Shown one piece after another: positions 25,701 through 35,204 of a stretch of DNA of 64,000 nucleotides. The translations under genes and the position numbers were made by a program. Within the stretch, counting starts at the first letter, position 1, and every line of letters starts with the position of its first letter. Source of the stretch: SIG565 sp045651765 (GTDB lineage: Bacteria; Bacillota; Clostridia; Oscillospirales; Acutalibacteraceae); the NCBI GenBank assembly GCA_045651765.1, contig JAZRSY010000008.1, positions 62,001 through 126,000 on the forward strand. Direction: 5' to 3'. Below the pieces are notes generated by a model. That model was not told where the DNA came from. It made no database searches and saw only the letters and a list, made by a program, of their open reading frames with translations.

Positions 25701-27032
25701 TTATTTTGTTGCTAAAACTTGGTTAAGTTCTTCCATTTTAGCAGTGGCTTGGTTTTCCATTGATTGTATAAATGTTGTAATTTGTGCAGCGGTACCATTG
25801 TTGAATAGGTTCCAGTGGAAAGGATGAGTTTCGAATGTGAAAATATCACGAGAGATAGATTGATATTGATTATCGGTGGCCAATAAGGTCATCATAACAT
25901 CATAAGCTTGCTCATTGTAATAATATGAGTGTGGCTCGTAATTAGCAAGGTTAGCAAAATAACCAACAAAGTAAGGAACAGCAGCCGGGTTCTTAGCACC
26001 TGTGGCAATGGAGAAACCTATTGTTTCGTTTATAGGTGTGAAAGCCTCTTTGCCTTCAAACTTGGGCATTGGAACAGCCTTAAAGTTACCATATTTTTGA
26101 ATTTTCATGGTTGCGTTTTCAGTTTCTAAAACATGAGTGTTACCAATTGCAAACAAGGTTGTGGGCTTCATGGAATCGAAAGTACCTGCGCCTTGTGTGA
26201 AGATTCTGTTAGCGCGGCCTTCTAATAAGAATTTCCAAGCATCTAACAGATCGGCATCGTAAAGGTTAAGGGAATATTTTGAACCGTCATATGTAACAAA
26301 GTCTTTACCAATAGTTTCGCCGGCCATATTGTAAAAAACGGTCTGCATGCCGTAATAATCGGTGCCTTGTTTAACCCATTCTTCGCTCATTTCTTCTAAT
26401 TTTTCCCAGGTCCATTCGCCTTTTTTATAAAGCTCCCATGGGTCTTCAAAGCCCATTTCTTCCATAACTCTAGTGTTATAAACTATGATAGTGAACCTTT
26501 TAAATGGTGTGTAAGAAAGACCAAATGCATAAGGAGTGCCGTTAACCGAATATAAATCGGCAGTGGATTTGCTCCAAGCAGGGCCTGAGAAATCGTAACC
26601 TGTTACAGAGATAGGTTGCGAGAACTTCATAGCATTAAATGTAGGTGTGTAGTTTGTGTAAACATCGGGGGAATCGCCGGTAGCTACCATGGCTGCTAAC
26701 TTTTCGTTATAAGTATCGCCATATTGGGCATCTATAATCTCAACATTAATGCCCGATTCTTGTTTAAACCTGTCAATAACTTGACCCTCTTGGCCGAAAT
26801 CATACGGGTCGTACCAGTTCAAGAACCTAACAGTTGTGCCCTTAAGTTCTGCCGGCACTGAAGCGATTAATGCAGCTGAATCGAGTGCATTTTCGGCAGA
26901 AACACCAGCTTGTGTGCCTACATTATTGCCTCCATTGCCACCATTGCCACTATTGCCGCCGCAAGCAGCAACCGAAAGTGCCAACAAAAGAACAAGCATA
27001 AGGGCAACTATTTTTTTAATAGTTTTAGACAT
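25701..27032 (-). CDS. Sugar ABC transporter substrate-binding lipoprotein (family 1)
   Basis: A 443-residue lipoprotein. The lipobox is LSVAACGG, with Cys at residue 24, and a Gly/Asn-rich linker follows. The mature protein has the family 1 fold (VRFLNWYDPYDFGQEGQ, TGDSPDVYTNY, and a late FVGYFANLANYEPHSYYY). It is last in the importer operon and pairs with the two permeases at 27082 and 28059. The ligand is presumably a carbohydrate; no specificity can be read from sequence. AAAGGAG precedes the ATG. Confidence 0.88.
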   Translation of the reverse strand: MSKTIKKIVALMLVLLLALSVAACGGNSGNGGNGGNNVGTQAGVSAENALDSAALIASVPAELKGTTVRFLNWYDPYDFGQEGQVIDRFKQESGINVEIIDAQYGDTYNEKLAAMVATGDSPDVYTNYTPTFNAMKFSQPISVTGYDFSGPAWSKSTADLYSVNGTPYAFGLSYTPFKRFTIIVYNTRVMEEMGFEDPWELYKKGEWTWEKLEEMSEEWVKQGTDYYGMQTVFYNMAGETIGKDFVTYDGSKYSLNLYDADLLDAWKFLLEGRANRIFTQGAGTFDSMKPTTLFAIGNTHVLETENATMKIQKYGNFKAVPMPKFEGKEAFTPINETIGFSIATGAKNPAAVPYFVGYFANLANYEPHSYYYNEQAYDVMMTLLATDNQYQSISRDIFTFETHPFHWNLFNNGTAAQITTFIQSMENQATAKMEELNQVLATK

Positions 27033-27081
27033 ACTTTTTTCTCCTTTAATAAAAAATTTGTGTGTATTTGCTAAATTTATT

Positions 27082-28044
27082 TTAACCTACAATTCCTACT
27101 CTGTCAATACTTTTTATGAAATTTTTTTGCATTATACAATACATAACAAGCATAGGTAAAATGAACAACAAGCAAGCCGCCATTACAGCACCCGAAGAAC
27201 TATTTGCATATTGGTCTAGGCCGAATGCACTCACTTTATTATATATTTTAGAAAGATTTACTGCTAAAATATCACTGTTGGTAAAGTACATTTCGCAAAG
27301 GTAAGAATCGTTCCAGTGCCAAATAACACTGAATATTGTAACGGTTAAGAATGCAACGCCAGAAGACGGTACAACGATTGATAAGAATGTTTTTATAGGA
27401 CCTGCGCCATCAATAGAGGCGGCCTCTTCAAGTTCTTTGGGCATACCCTTATAGAACTGAACAAATATGAATATGAAAAGACCGGCTTTGAGTCCCACAC
27501 CTAAAATACTTGGCAAATAGAATGCCCACGGGGTATTAAGCAAATTAGGTCGAATATCGGTTCCGATTAGGTTGCCTATTAATTTTAAAATTCCAAGGCA
27601 ATCAAAATAACGCATGTTAAGCATTAACGGAATCATAATCATATTAGTTGGGATTAATATGGTTAAAATGAGGAAAAACATTAATAGTTTTTTCTCTTTA
27701 AAATCAAACCTTGCAAGACCGTATGCAAACACAGAGCAAGAAACAACCTCGATTAATCCTGAAACTATTTCGGTTTTAAGGGTATTAAACAAACCTATTG
27801 GGTATTGTAAAGCCTTCCACGCGATAGACATATTCTCTAACGTGTAGTGCTTAGAAATCCATACAACCGTTTGGTCTTCAAAATCGTAAATATGTCGGAA
27901 CGAAACCGAAAGCATATAAATTAACGGGTATATGATAACGTAGCCTACAAGTAACAAAAATGCCCAACGTAATATTGTAACAACAACAGATGTTGCTTTC
28001 TGCCTTGCCTTAAGAGGAGAAATTTCTTTATTAAATAATGTCAT
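27082..28044 (-). CDS. Sugar ABC transporter permease (MalG-type)
   Basis: A 320-residue inner-membrane subunit with six helices. The EAA loop reads ELEEAASIDGAGPIKTF, the site that docks on the ATPase. The open frame extends to 28080, but ATG 28044 has GGGGG 8 bp upstream and avoids overlap with the preceding gene. It partners with the MalF-type permease just upstream. No ATPase gene lies in the operon, so a shared MsmK-like ATPase encoded elsewhere is expected. Confidence 0.88.
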   Translation of the reverse strand: MTLFNKEISPLKARQKATSVVVTILRWAFLLLVGYVIIYPLIYMLSVSFRHIYDFEDQTVVWISKHYTLENMSIAWKALQYPIGLFNTLKTEIVSGLIEVVSCSVFAYGLARFDFKEKKLLMFFLILTILIPTNMIMIPLMLNMRYFDCLGILKLIGNLIGTDIRPNLLNTPWAFYLPSILGVGLKAGLFIFIFVQFYKGMPKELEEAASIDGAGPIKTFLSIVVPSSGVAFLTVTIFSVIWHWNDSYLCEMYFTNSDILAVNLSKIYNKVSAFGLDQYANSSSGAVMAACLLFILPMLVMYCIMQKNFIKSIDRVGIVG

Positions 28045-28058
28045 TTTGTTTTCCCCCT

Positions 28059-28964
28059 TTAAGACCAGCGTTTTAGGCATAACTTGTTATAAACTGCAAG
28101 TATTACTGCCATGAAAACACCTATTATTAAAAAGTAAAGCCACAGCATTGCCGAAGATTTGTCGTAAACCTGTTGGCCGCTCATTAGATCGAACGCCATA
28201 GACATTATATACTTTCTGGTTGTTATTAGGTCTATCATGGTGTAAACCATAACAAGTAAAATGTTTTGACCTAACATTGGGAAGGTAATGTACCAAAATT
28301 CTTCCCATTTAGAACAACCTTCAACCTTAGCAACCTCATAAAGAGATTCAGGTATAGACTGCAAACCCGAAATAAACAGAATAATTTGAATTCCGCAGTT
28401 CCATAAAAGGTTAAATATACCGCTTATGTAACCCGAAATCAACTCGGTTAATTCGGCGGGCAGGCCTAAATTTTCTAGTACTTTATCAAAATTTATCATA
28501 TTGCCGTAGGTGCCGGCAGACTCGCCCGAGGTAGCACCAATTATCATACCGCTTTTTGATAAATAATCAATAATAACACCGGTTGCTATTATTACAGGCA
28601 AAAAGTAAATTGCCCTCATTACAATTCTGCCTTTGAATTTTTGGTTAAGAATAATGGCAAGAATTAAACTTAATGCCAAAATAATGGGAAGCTGAACCAA
28701 AAACACTCCCACGGCATCTTTAAGTCGGTTTAAGTAATCCGGGTCTTGATTGATTATGTCATTGAACCACTTAAAGCCTACAAATTTTGCCTCTACACCG
28801 CCCGAAATAATTCTTACATCGGAAAAGGCATAGCGTATAGAGTTAATAATTGGCATTACAAAGAACAATATTAAACCTATCTCCCACGGGAGAACGAACA
28901 GTCTGCCATATCTGCTTTTTAAGGCCTCAACGCCTTTTGTTTTCTTTTTGATTTTTGTACCCAA
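28059..28964 (-). CDS. Sugar ABC transporter permease (MalF/UgpA-type)
   Basis: A 301-residue inner-membrane subunit. It starts with a basic tail, has FVLPWEIGLILFFVMPI as first helix and the EAA-loop variant SLYEVAKVEGCSKWEEFWYITFP. The start is probably TTG 28964, 8 bp after the TAAGGGGG that joins it to the DUF5696 gene. GTG 28973 overlaps that ribosome site and is less likely. It forms the heterodimeric pore with the permease at 27082. Confidence 0.86.
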   Translation of the reverse strand: MGTKIKKKTKGVEALKSRYGRLFVLPWEIGLILFFVMPIINSIRYAFSDVRIISGGVEAKFVGFKWFNDIINQDPDYLNRLKDAVGVFLVQLPIILALSLILAIILNQKFKGRIVMRAIYFLPVIIATGVIIDYLSKSGMIIGATSGESAGTYGNMINFDKVLENLGLPAELTELISGYISGIFNLLWNCGIQIILFISGLQSIPESLYEVAKVEGCSKWEEFWYITFPMLGQNILLVMVYTMIDLITTRKYIMSMAFDLMSGQQVYDKSSAMLWLYFLIIGVFMAVILAVYNKLCLKRWS

Positions 28965-28977
28965 ACTGTTCACCCCC

Positions 28978-31197
28978 TTATTTAATTACCAAATAGTCGT
29001 TGGCTTTAACTATGCCATCGGCTACGGTGTAATCGGAATTCGAATAATTTACATAAGTTTTAACGCCATTTGCGAAGGTTGTGCAACGAACATCTTTTGT
29101 TATGAGTTCGTGGTTTACAATTGTTTGACCACTTATTGCACTGTAATAATCTTTAAATTCGTTGCCGGCATTAATAATAACATCTTTATTACCTTTGTAA
29201 AGGCCACCGTATAAATCTTTATGTGGTGAAAGTGTTATGGTCTCGTTATAGTTGTTGTAAAGTGTAAACAACATTGAAGAACCTGTTTCAAGAGCATAAA
29301 GCTTTTTAGTTTCAAAACTCTCGCCCGCGTTCATAGCCTCGGATGTGATTTCGGTTTTTCCTTTAAATATCATTTGGTAGAAAGGAATATCAGCCGTGAA
29401 CATATCTTGTTTAGATGATGTGTGCGGAGCTTCGAAAATACAATCGGCAATTTGTGCAGCATAAACATTAGCGCCTGTGGCAGCAAACGAATAACCATTT
29501 TGCTTGTAGTTGTTGGCAATTTCGCTTACCTGTGCGCCCATGCCGTTTTTAGCATAATATTCATCCGACGTATAATCGGAATAAGCGTTTGATGTTATGC
29601 TGGCAAAGCTAACGCCGCTAATATTATATTTACCGATTTTCTTGAGCAATTTGTTAGCAATTGCATCTAACTTTGTTCTGGTAATTAACCTGTGGCGACT
29701 GTAATTGTCAACATCAGGTATATGAGCACCTCTGCTTATTTGATACACGTAAGCCGAGGCTTTAGTGGCTGTTTTGGCGGTGTCGAATGTGTTATAACCG
29801 CCGCCTGCCTTAGCAAATTCGCTAATATTGAAATCTACAAACGAATCTATTCCGTTTTGTTTACAATATTCGGTAAGACTATTTAACTCTTTTTTGCTGC
29901 CGAACTTGTTTGCTAACTTAAAGTTGCCGGCAATTTTGCTTATATCTAAGCCCGATTCGCCAAATCCATAAAGTTGAATATTGGGTTTAACGCCGGTTAC
30001 CGAAAGTTCATTTAAAATGTTAGAAATATCGGAATATGTGGTAAGTGCCAATAATGATTTATACGGGAAGCCTATAAAGTTTTTCTGTTGACCTAAACCA
30101 CCAATAAACTTAAGCGAATAAACCGAATCTTCTACATCGCTTGCAGCGTCATTGTTACCATAAAGGTATTCTTGGTACAACCTAGCCATACCGTTATAGT
30201 TGGCATTCGCGTCGCTCAGTGGATAATAATCCACCGTGAACACGGCTTTTTCTAAGCGCTCGTCAGAATATAATTCCGAATCGTTTCCACTGCCCGACTG
30301 AATATAGGTGTAGTCGCTGTTGCGCAAATCAAAACTGGCGCAAATTGAACTGTAACCCGTTACATTGTCGGCTACTGTTGCGTTTATTGATGCTGAATCG
30401 GCACCCGAAGAAATTATGGCAAGCACCGCATTGTTTCCTGTTTTAATGCCGTAAACCGGTAAATAAACATTCTTTTCGTTGGTTTGTTTGTCCTTAATTT
30501 TTCTGGCAGCATCGTTTCCGTAAACCTCTGACGAGGTTGTCATTTTTTCGGTTACGGGCTTGCTAATGTCAATTAAAGCACCGCTGCCCGACGGATAGAA
30601 CATATAGGAATCAGCCTGGCCATGTGGAGCCGAGCATAAATAAGGTGCTACTTGAATGCTGTAAACCAAGTTCTCATTTTCAACAATTTTAGATGTATCT
30701 ATAGAAATGCTCATGCCTTTTTCTTTAAGAGAATAGGTTACAGGAATTAAAATTTCAGCATCTTTAAACAAATAGGTTACTGTAACAGCACCATCTGTAA
30801 TTTCGGCCGAATATGTGCCCTTATTAACACTGTGAGTATAGGCTCTGGCGTCGGCAATGGCGTTTTCTTCGGCCATTTTATATGAAACTAAAATTGCCGA
30901 TTCTAAATAATTCCTTTGCCTTGCTTGTTTTTCTTCGGTTGGGGTGTTCATATAACCTTCCGGTGTGGTTGACCACTGAACACCCGTTGCCTTATCGGTA
31001 AGAACTACACATTTTTCGTCGTTATTCCAAGAAAGTATAAAATTGCTGTTTTCGTTAATAACGCCTTCTTGAATTTTTGCTTTAGGCAAAAGTGAGGTAA
31101 CATCAACTGTAACCGTTTTGCCACAGCCTGCCATAGTGGTAACCAGCATAATTGCACAGATAGCGAAACTAACAAATTTTAATATAAATTTTTTCAT
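28978..31197 (-). CDS. DUF5696-domain lipoprotein (putative glycoside-hydrolase-like)
   Basis: A 739-residue surface lipoprotein (lipobox TMAGC, Cys about residue 25). An N-terminal beta-rich region (about 40-340; WNNDEKCVVLTDKATGVQWST, YPSGSGALIDI) is followed by a barrel-like region (about 345-620; IGGLGQQKNFIGFPY, NIQLYGFGESGLD, GIDSFVDFNIS, GVSFASIT) and a C-terminal beta domain. The pattern fits DUF5696 proteins, whose layout resembles some glycoside hydrolases. No activity is proven. It sits between two sugar importers next to a YIP1 gene, so it may bind or trim the oligosaccharide that they import. Confidence 0.78.
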   Translation of the reverse strand: MKKFILKFVSFAICAIMLVTTMAGCGKTVTVDVTSLLPKAKIQEGVINENSNFILSWNNDEKCVVLTDKATGVQWSTTPEGYMNTPTEEKQARQRNYLESAILVSYKMAEENAIADARAYTHSVNKGTYSAEITDGAVTVTYLFKDAEILIPVTYSLKEKGMSISIDTSKIVENENLVYSIQVAPYLCSAPHGQADSYMFYPSGSGALIDISKPVTEKMTTSSEVYGNDAARKIKDKQTNEKNVYLPVYGIKTGNNAVLAIISSGADSASINATVADNVTGYSSICASFDLRNSDYTYIQSGSGNDSELYSDERLEKAVFTVDYYPLSDANANYNGMARLYQEYLYGNNDAASDVEDSVYSLKFIGGLGQQKNFIGFPYKSLLALTTYSDISNILNELSVTGVKPNIQLYGFGESGLDISKIAGNFKLANKFGSKKELNSLTEYCKQNGIDSFVDFNISEFAKAGGGYNTFDTAKTATKASAYVYQISRGAHIPDVDNYSRHRLITRTKLDAIANKLLKKIGKYNISGVSFASITSNAYSDYTSDEYYAKNGMGAQVSEIANNYKQNGYSFAATGANVYAAQIADCIFEAPHTSSKQDMFTADIPFYQMIFKGKTEITSEAMNAGESFETKKLYALETGSSMLFTLYNNYNETITLSPHKDLYGGLYKGNKDVIINAGNEFKDYYSAISGQTIVNHELITKDVRCTTFANGVKTYVNYSNSDYTVADGIVKANDYLVIK

Positions 31198-31216
31198 TTA
31201 ATTTCCCTCCTGTGCG

Positions 31217-33349
31217 TTATCTGAAGAACAGTTCCATTGCAACTGTTTCTATGAAAATTTTAACCTGCTGGCATAAAATAAACATCATGAATATTAAGAA
31301 TATAATTAATATCATTGCTAACAGGGTTATAATTGTTGTGAACACAAATTTTCCAAAGGTAAATTCGTGCAGGTTGATAAGCCCCATAACAAGAATAACA
31401 CCTGTTAATATAATGCAAACATAATTAAGTATTGCTAATATATTAGCTTCGTTAAGGGTTAATACATTAGATAAAATATCGTAACCTATTGCCTGAATTA
31501 TCATTGGGATTAAGCTATAACTTGTTACAATATATATATCCTTTAACTTACCTTTACCCTCAAACAATGTGGTAACAGCCCAGTTGGCAACAGTAAACAA
31601 AATTACAAGGCCAAATGTTTGGGCTAAGGCATACCATGCGTTAACATCTTTAATGCTGGAATCGTTAAAAATAAATCCTGTTGAAAGACCTATTATTTTA
31701 AACACATACCAAACGGCTAAAAATGCAGTTGCTATTAAAACAGAGCCGCCTTTGTTATTTTTAATTTCATAAAAAGTGTCGGCCGGGTGCAATAATGTTG
31801 AAATTGCTGTTTTAAATTTATAGTTTTTAATTAAAACAATGTTTTTCTTCTTTTTCCAATGTAAGAATAATATTAAAGCAACAACCAAAACAACAATTAT
31901 TGCAACAATTAACACGAAGTTTTTGGTTAGAAAATCTTTTCTTACATATTCATACGCACGGCTATAGGTTGTGCGGTCCACACCTTTTTTAGCGTAATCT
32001 AAAGCTTCGTGGTAATTTTCTTGTAAAAGTTTTGCTTTAGCAATACCGCGATATGCCAAAATGTTATTAACATCTAGTTCTAAAACTTTGTTCCAATATG
32101 CTTCGGCATCGTTATAATCGCCCGAAATAGTTAAGTTTTGGGCTGTTTGAACTAAATCGCCATATGCGTTGCGACCAAACACGGTAATATTGTTTTTAAT
32201 GGCATCCACTACATATAACTTTCCGTTCATGGTGCTAATGGCTTTGGAACTTTTAAATGTGCCTTCTTGCGAGCCGAAATATACACCGCCGCCTATTGTA
32301 GTAATAAGGTTACATTCGTTATCGTAAACATAAATTCTGCCATAGGCAACGTCGCACACATAAATGAAGTTATTTTCATCTATGCAAATGCTGGCCATAT
32401 CGTGTCCTAATTCACGTGCGCCGTATTTAATCATTTCCTCGGTGGCAAACATAACACTTGCGGAATCAGAAACATCGGTTCCTGATTTATCTTTTAATAT
32501 GTTTGTTCCTATTGGGTTAAGTTTTTTAACCGAACCTGTTGCCGAGGCTGTAGCTTCTGTGGAACCTGTACAGGTGTAAATATAACCGTCGGGACCAAGC
32601 TCCATATCTACAAACGAGAAAGGTAATATCTTTTCGCTTTTAGAAAGTTTTATATCGTTTTGGAAAAGCATATCCCAAAGGTTATTCATGGCGTCTAATA
32701 TGGTGGTACTTACAGAGTTAGCGCCAAAGAAGCCTTTGAACTCGTAATCGGGGGTGTACATTGCAGCACCGTGGTAGCTACCTTCACACAAAACGTATAA
32801 ATAGTCCATTTCGTCTTTAACTATTTTAATTGGTGAATAGTGAAGCGATTCCGGCCACATTACAGTATCGGGTTTCTCTAACACCGTTGTAACATTGCCC
32901 AAAGTGTCGCCAATAAGCAAACGGTTATGTGCAGTGTCGGCTATGTAAAGAACATTATCTTCATCTATCAAAATGCCGCGAGCATCTTTAAAATCGCTAA
33001 CTTCGCCATTAATTGTTACACTGCTAATAACACTAATAAGATTAAAGTTTTCATCGGTTATAACAATTTTGCCCGAGGCAGAATCTAATATATAAATTTT
33101 GCCGTCGGTAGCATAAATATCATATAACGAACCAAAATTTTCAAGACCTAAATCGGCCGCTATAATGGTTTTTTCGTGCTCAAACATCGGCCTTGTGTAA
33201 ACCATTTCTTTTTTGCCCTGGCTACCGGCCCAATTTGATACAGCATCGTTAACGCTATCGCCAAATTCGGCAGCAGAAGCTGTTATGTTAAATGTAAAAA
33301 GGCAAAGGGCGCACAACAAAACCGCTAAAATTCTTTTAAAGTTTTTCAT
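31217..33349 (-). CDS. Secreted NHL/TPR protein with C-terminal YIP1 membrane domain
   Basis: A 710-residue protein with a signal peptide (ITASAAEFG). A beta-propeller of NHL-type repeats (about 55-395) shows recurring units such as ILIDEDNVLYIADTAHNRLLI and ICIDENNFIYVCDVAYGRIYVYD. Two TPR-like helices follow (about 405-460), then one membrane helix (about 477-497) and a YIP1 domain with about five helices (530-705). The propeller would face outside and the YIP1 part lie in the membrane. YIP1 proteins accompany DUF5696 and sugar importers in many Firmicutes. Its role may be assembly or sensing of the uptake machinery. Confidence 0.8.
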   Translation of the reverse strand: MKNFKRILAVLLCALCLFTFNITASAAEFGDSVNDAVSNWAGSQGKKEMVYTRPMFEHEKTIIAADLGLENFGSLYDIYATDGKIYILDSASGKIVITDENFNLISVISSVTINGEVSDFKDARGILIDEDNVLYIADTAHNRLLIGDTLGNVTTVLEKPDTVMWPESLHYSPIKIVKDEMDYLYVLCEGSYHGAAMYTPDYEFKGFFGANSVSTTILDAMNNLWDMLFQNDIKLSKSEKILPFSFVDMELGPDGYIYTCTGSTEATASATGSVKKLNPIGTNILKDKSGTDVSDSASVMFATEEMIKYGARELGHDMASICIDENNFIYVCDVAYGRIYVYDNECNLITTIGGGVYFGSQEGTFKSSKAISTMNGKLYVVDAIKNNITVFGRNAYGDLVQTAQNLTISGDYNDAEAYWNKVLELDVNNILAYRGIAKAKLLQENYHEALDYAKKGVDRTTYSRAYEYVRKDFLTKNFVLIVAIIVVLVVALILFLHWKKKKNIVLIKNYKFKTAISTLLHPADTFYEIKNNKGGSVLIATAFLAVWYVFKIIGLSTGFIFNDSSIKDVNAWYALAQTFGLVILFTVANWAVTTLFEGKGKLKDIYIVTSYSLIPMIIQAIGYDILSNVLTLNEANILAILNYVCIILTGVILVMGLINLHEFTFGKFVFTTIITLLAMILIIFLIFMMFILCQQVKIFIETVAMELFFR

Positions 33350-33363
33350 TGTTTACCCCCCTT

Positions 33364-34269
33364 TTAATCCTTCATACCGGAATTACTCATGGTTTCCATT
33401 ACATTACTTTGTGAAATCAAATACACAATTATAGGCGGAATCATCATAATTACGGTGGTGGCCATGGCGTTACCGGCACGGGCAATACCGCCTGCTGTAA
33501 TCTGGCTCATTGCCGATGGCAGTGTTTTTAAAGATTCGGTAAATATTGTAGATACCGTACCTGTGGCCCACATTCCGCTGAACGAGAACAACAACAATGT
33601 TAACCAACAAGGTTTAACCATTGGCATTAATATTTTCCAGAAAATGAGCGGATAGCCTGCACCGTCAATACGGGCGGCTTCAAGCAATGCATCGGGCACC
33701 GAGGCGTCCATATATTGTTTCATAAGGAATACACCCATTGCTGATGGTATTGCGGGTAGAATATACACCCAATATGTATCAATAATGCCCATTTTTGAGA
33801 AAATAATATATTGTGGAACAAACAATGTTGTACCGTTATATAATAGCGCAAACTGAACAATCAAGAAAACAACGGTGCGCCATTTGTATTTGCTTTTTGA
33901 AAAGAAGAAGGCTGCTGCCGCTGCACATAAAATATGCAAAACGGTACCAACTATGGTAATGAAAATACTGTTGAACACATACCTTGAAAGCGGAACCTGC
34001 AATTTAGAAAGCAGTGAAGGCAACAGTGTATAGTTGGAAATTGTTGGCCTTTTTACAAAAAACCTTGGTGGGAAAATTAAAATTTCATCCAACGGTTTAA
34101 GTGAAGTTGATACCGAATAAACTAAAGGTAAAACGCTAATAATACCAAAACCTAACAGCATAATTACAAATATTGTTGTAACAGCCTTGGAACGAGTATA
34201 GCGTTTGTACTGTAATTCGCTTGTATCAAACAATTTAAATTTACGAAGTTTATCCCTAAATTTTTTCAT
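33364..34269 (-). CDS. Sugar ABC transporter permease (MalG-type)
   Basis: A 301-residue six-helix permease. The EAA loop is ALLEAARIDGAGYPLIFWKILMP. A long basic N-terminal tail (about 30 residues, KKFRDKLRKFKLF) precedes helix 1. GGGGG overlapping the upstream stop lies about 10 bp before the ATG. It pairs with the permease at 34284 and the large binding protein at 35197. Confidence 0.88.
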   Translation of the reverse strand: MKKFRDKLRKFKLFDTSELQYKRYTRSKAVTTIFVIMLLGFGIISVLPLVYSVSTSLKPLDEILIFPPRFFVKRPTISNYTLLPSLLSKLQVPLSRYVFNSIFITIVGTVLHILCAAAAAFFFSKSKYKWRTVVFLIVQFALLYNGTTLFVPQYIIFSKMGIIDTYWVYILPAIPSAMGVFLMKQYMDASVPDALLEAARIDGAGYPLIFWKILMPMVKPCWLTLLLFSFSGMWATGTVSTIFTESLKTLPSAMSQITAGGIARAGNAMATTVIMMIPPIIVYLISQSNVMETMSNSGMKD

Positions 34270-34283
34270 AATTACAGCACCCC

Positions 34284-35204
34284 CTATTTACCCATTCTGT
34301 TAAGTAGTTTTGCAACTACATTACGGAATATTGCCATCATGGCAAACAAGAATATAGAAATTGCTGCTGCATAGCCCATTTCCATACGTGTGTTGGCAAC
34401 GTCACCCAAATATGTAACTATTGTGTCGGCGCAGTTGTTAACCGTTGGGTAACCGCAAAGCGTTGTTATGGTGGCACCTATTGAGAAAGCGCCTGCAATT
34501 TGCATAACCGCACCAAACAAAAGAATTTCTTTCATACATGGTAGGGTTATATACCAAAGTTCTTGCCAACGGTTTCTAATACCGTCTATAGCGCCGGCTT
34601 CAAAAAGTGACACATCTAAGCCCTGCAAACCTGCAATATCGGCCAAGAAAGAAACGCCTATACTCGACCAAATTGTAATTGCAATTATAATTGGCACAAT
34701 GTATGTTGGGTTGGAAAGCCATAAAATAGGCTCGTTTATAAGACCCACGCTCAAGAGTGCACTGTTAACATAACCGTAAGAGTCGCTGCTGAAGGCAATT
34801 TGCCAAATAAAGAAGGCGTTACCAACAAGTGCCGGAGCATAGAATAAAAACGACATAAAGGAACGAACCTTTGGATTAAACTCGTTTATAAACCAAGCCA
34901 ATACATAGGAAAGTAAAAATCCTGCAGGGGCGGTTGCTACGGCCAAAATAAGTGTGTTGGTTGTTATTTTTATAAATAAATCATCGGTAACGAACATACG
35001 AAGGAAGTTGTCAAGCCCTATAAACTTAGGGGCCGATAACATATCGTAAGAGAAGAAACTTAAAACAAGTGAAACCACTATTGGCAGTGCTGTAAATAAG
35101 CCAAATAAAATAAAGAAAGGAAGGGCCAGCGAAAATAACGATATCTCACTACCGCCAAACGACGACTTGCTTTTTTTCTTTTTAATAACTTTATTGTTAG
35201 TCAA
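34284..35204 (-). CDS. Sugar ABC transporter permease (MalF-type)
   Basis: A 306-residue permease with helices from about residue 20. The EAA loop is SLFEAGAIDGIRNRWQELWYITLP. The likely start is TTG 35204, which overlaps the stop of the binding-protein gene by 8 bp and has AGAGG 11 bp upstream. The longer frame from 35246 would overlap that gene by 50 bp and lacks a ribosome site. The short N-terminal tail is rich in lysine. Confidence 0.85.
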   Translation of the reverse strand: MTNNKVIKKKKSKSSFGGSEISLFSLALPFFILFGLFTALPIVVSLVLSFFSYDMLSAPKFIGLDNFLRMFVTDDLFIKITTNTLILAVATAPAGFLLSYVLAWFINEFNPKVRSFMSFLFYAPALVGNAFFIWQIAFSSDSYGYVNSALLSVGLINEPILWLSNPTYIVPIIIAITIWSSIGVSFLADIAGLQGLDVSLFEAGAIDGIRNRWQELWYITLPCMKEILLFGAVMQIAGAFSIGATITTLCGYPTVNNCADTIVTYLGDVANTRMEMGYAAAISIFLFAMMAIFRNVVAKLLNRMGK

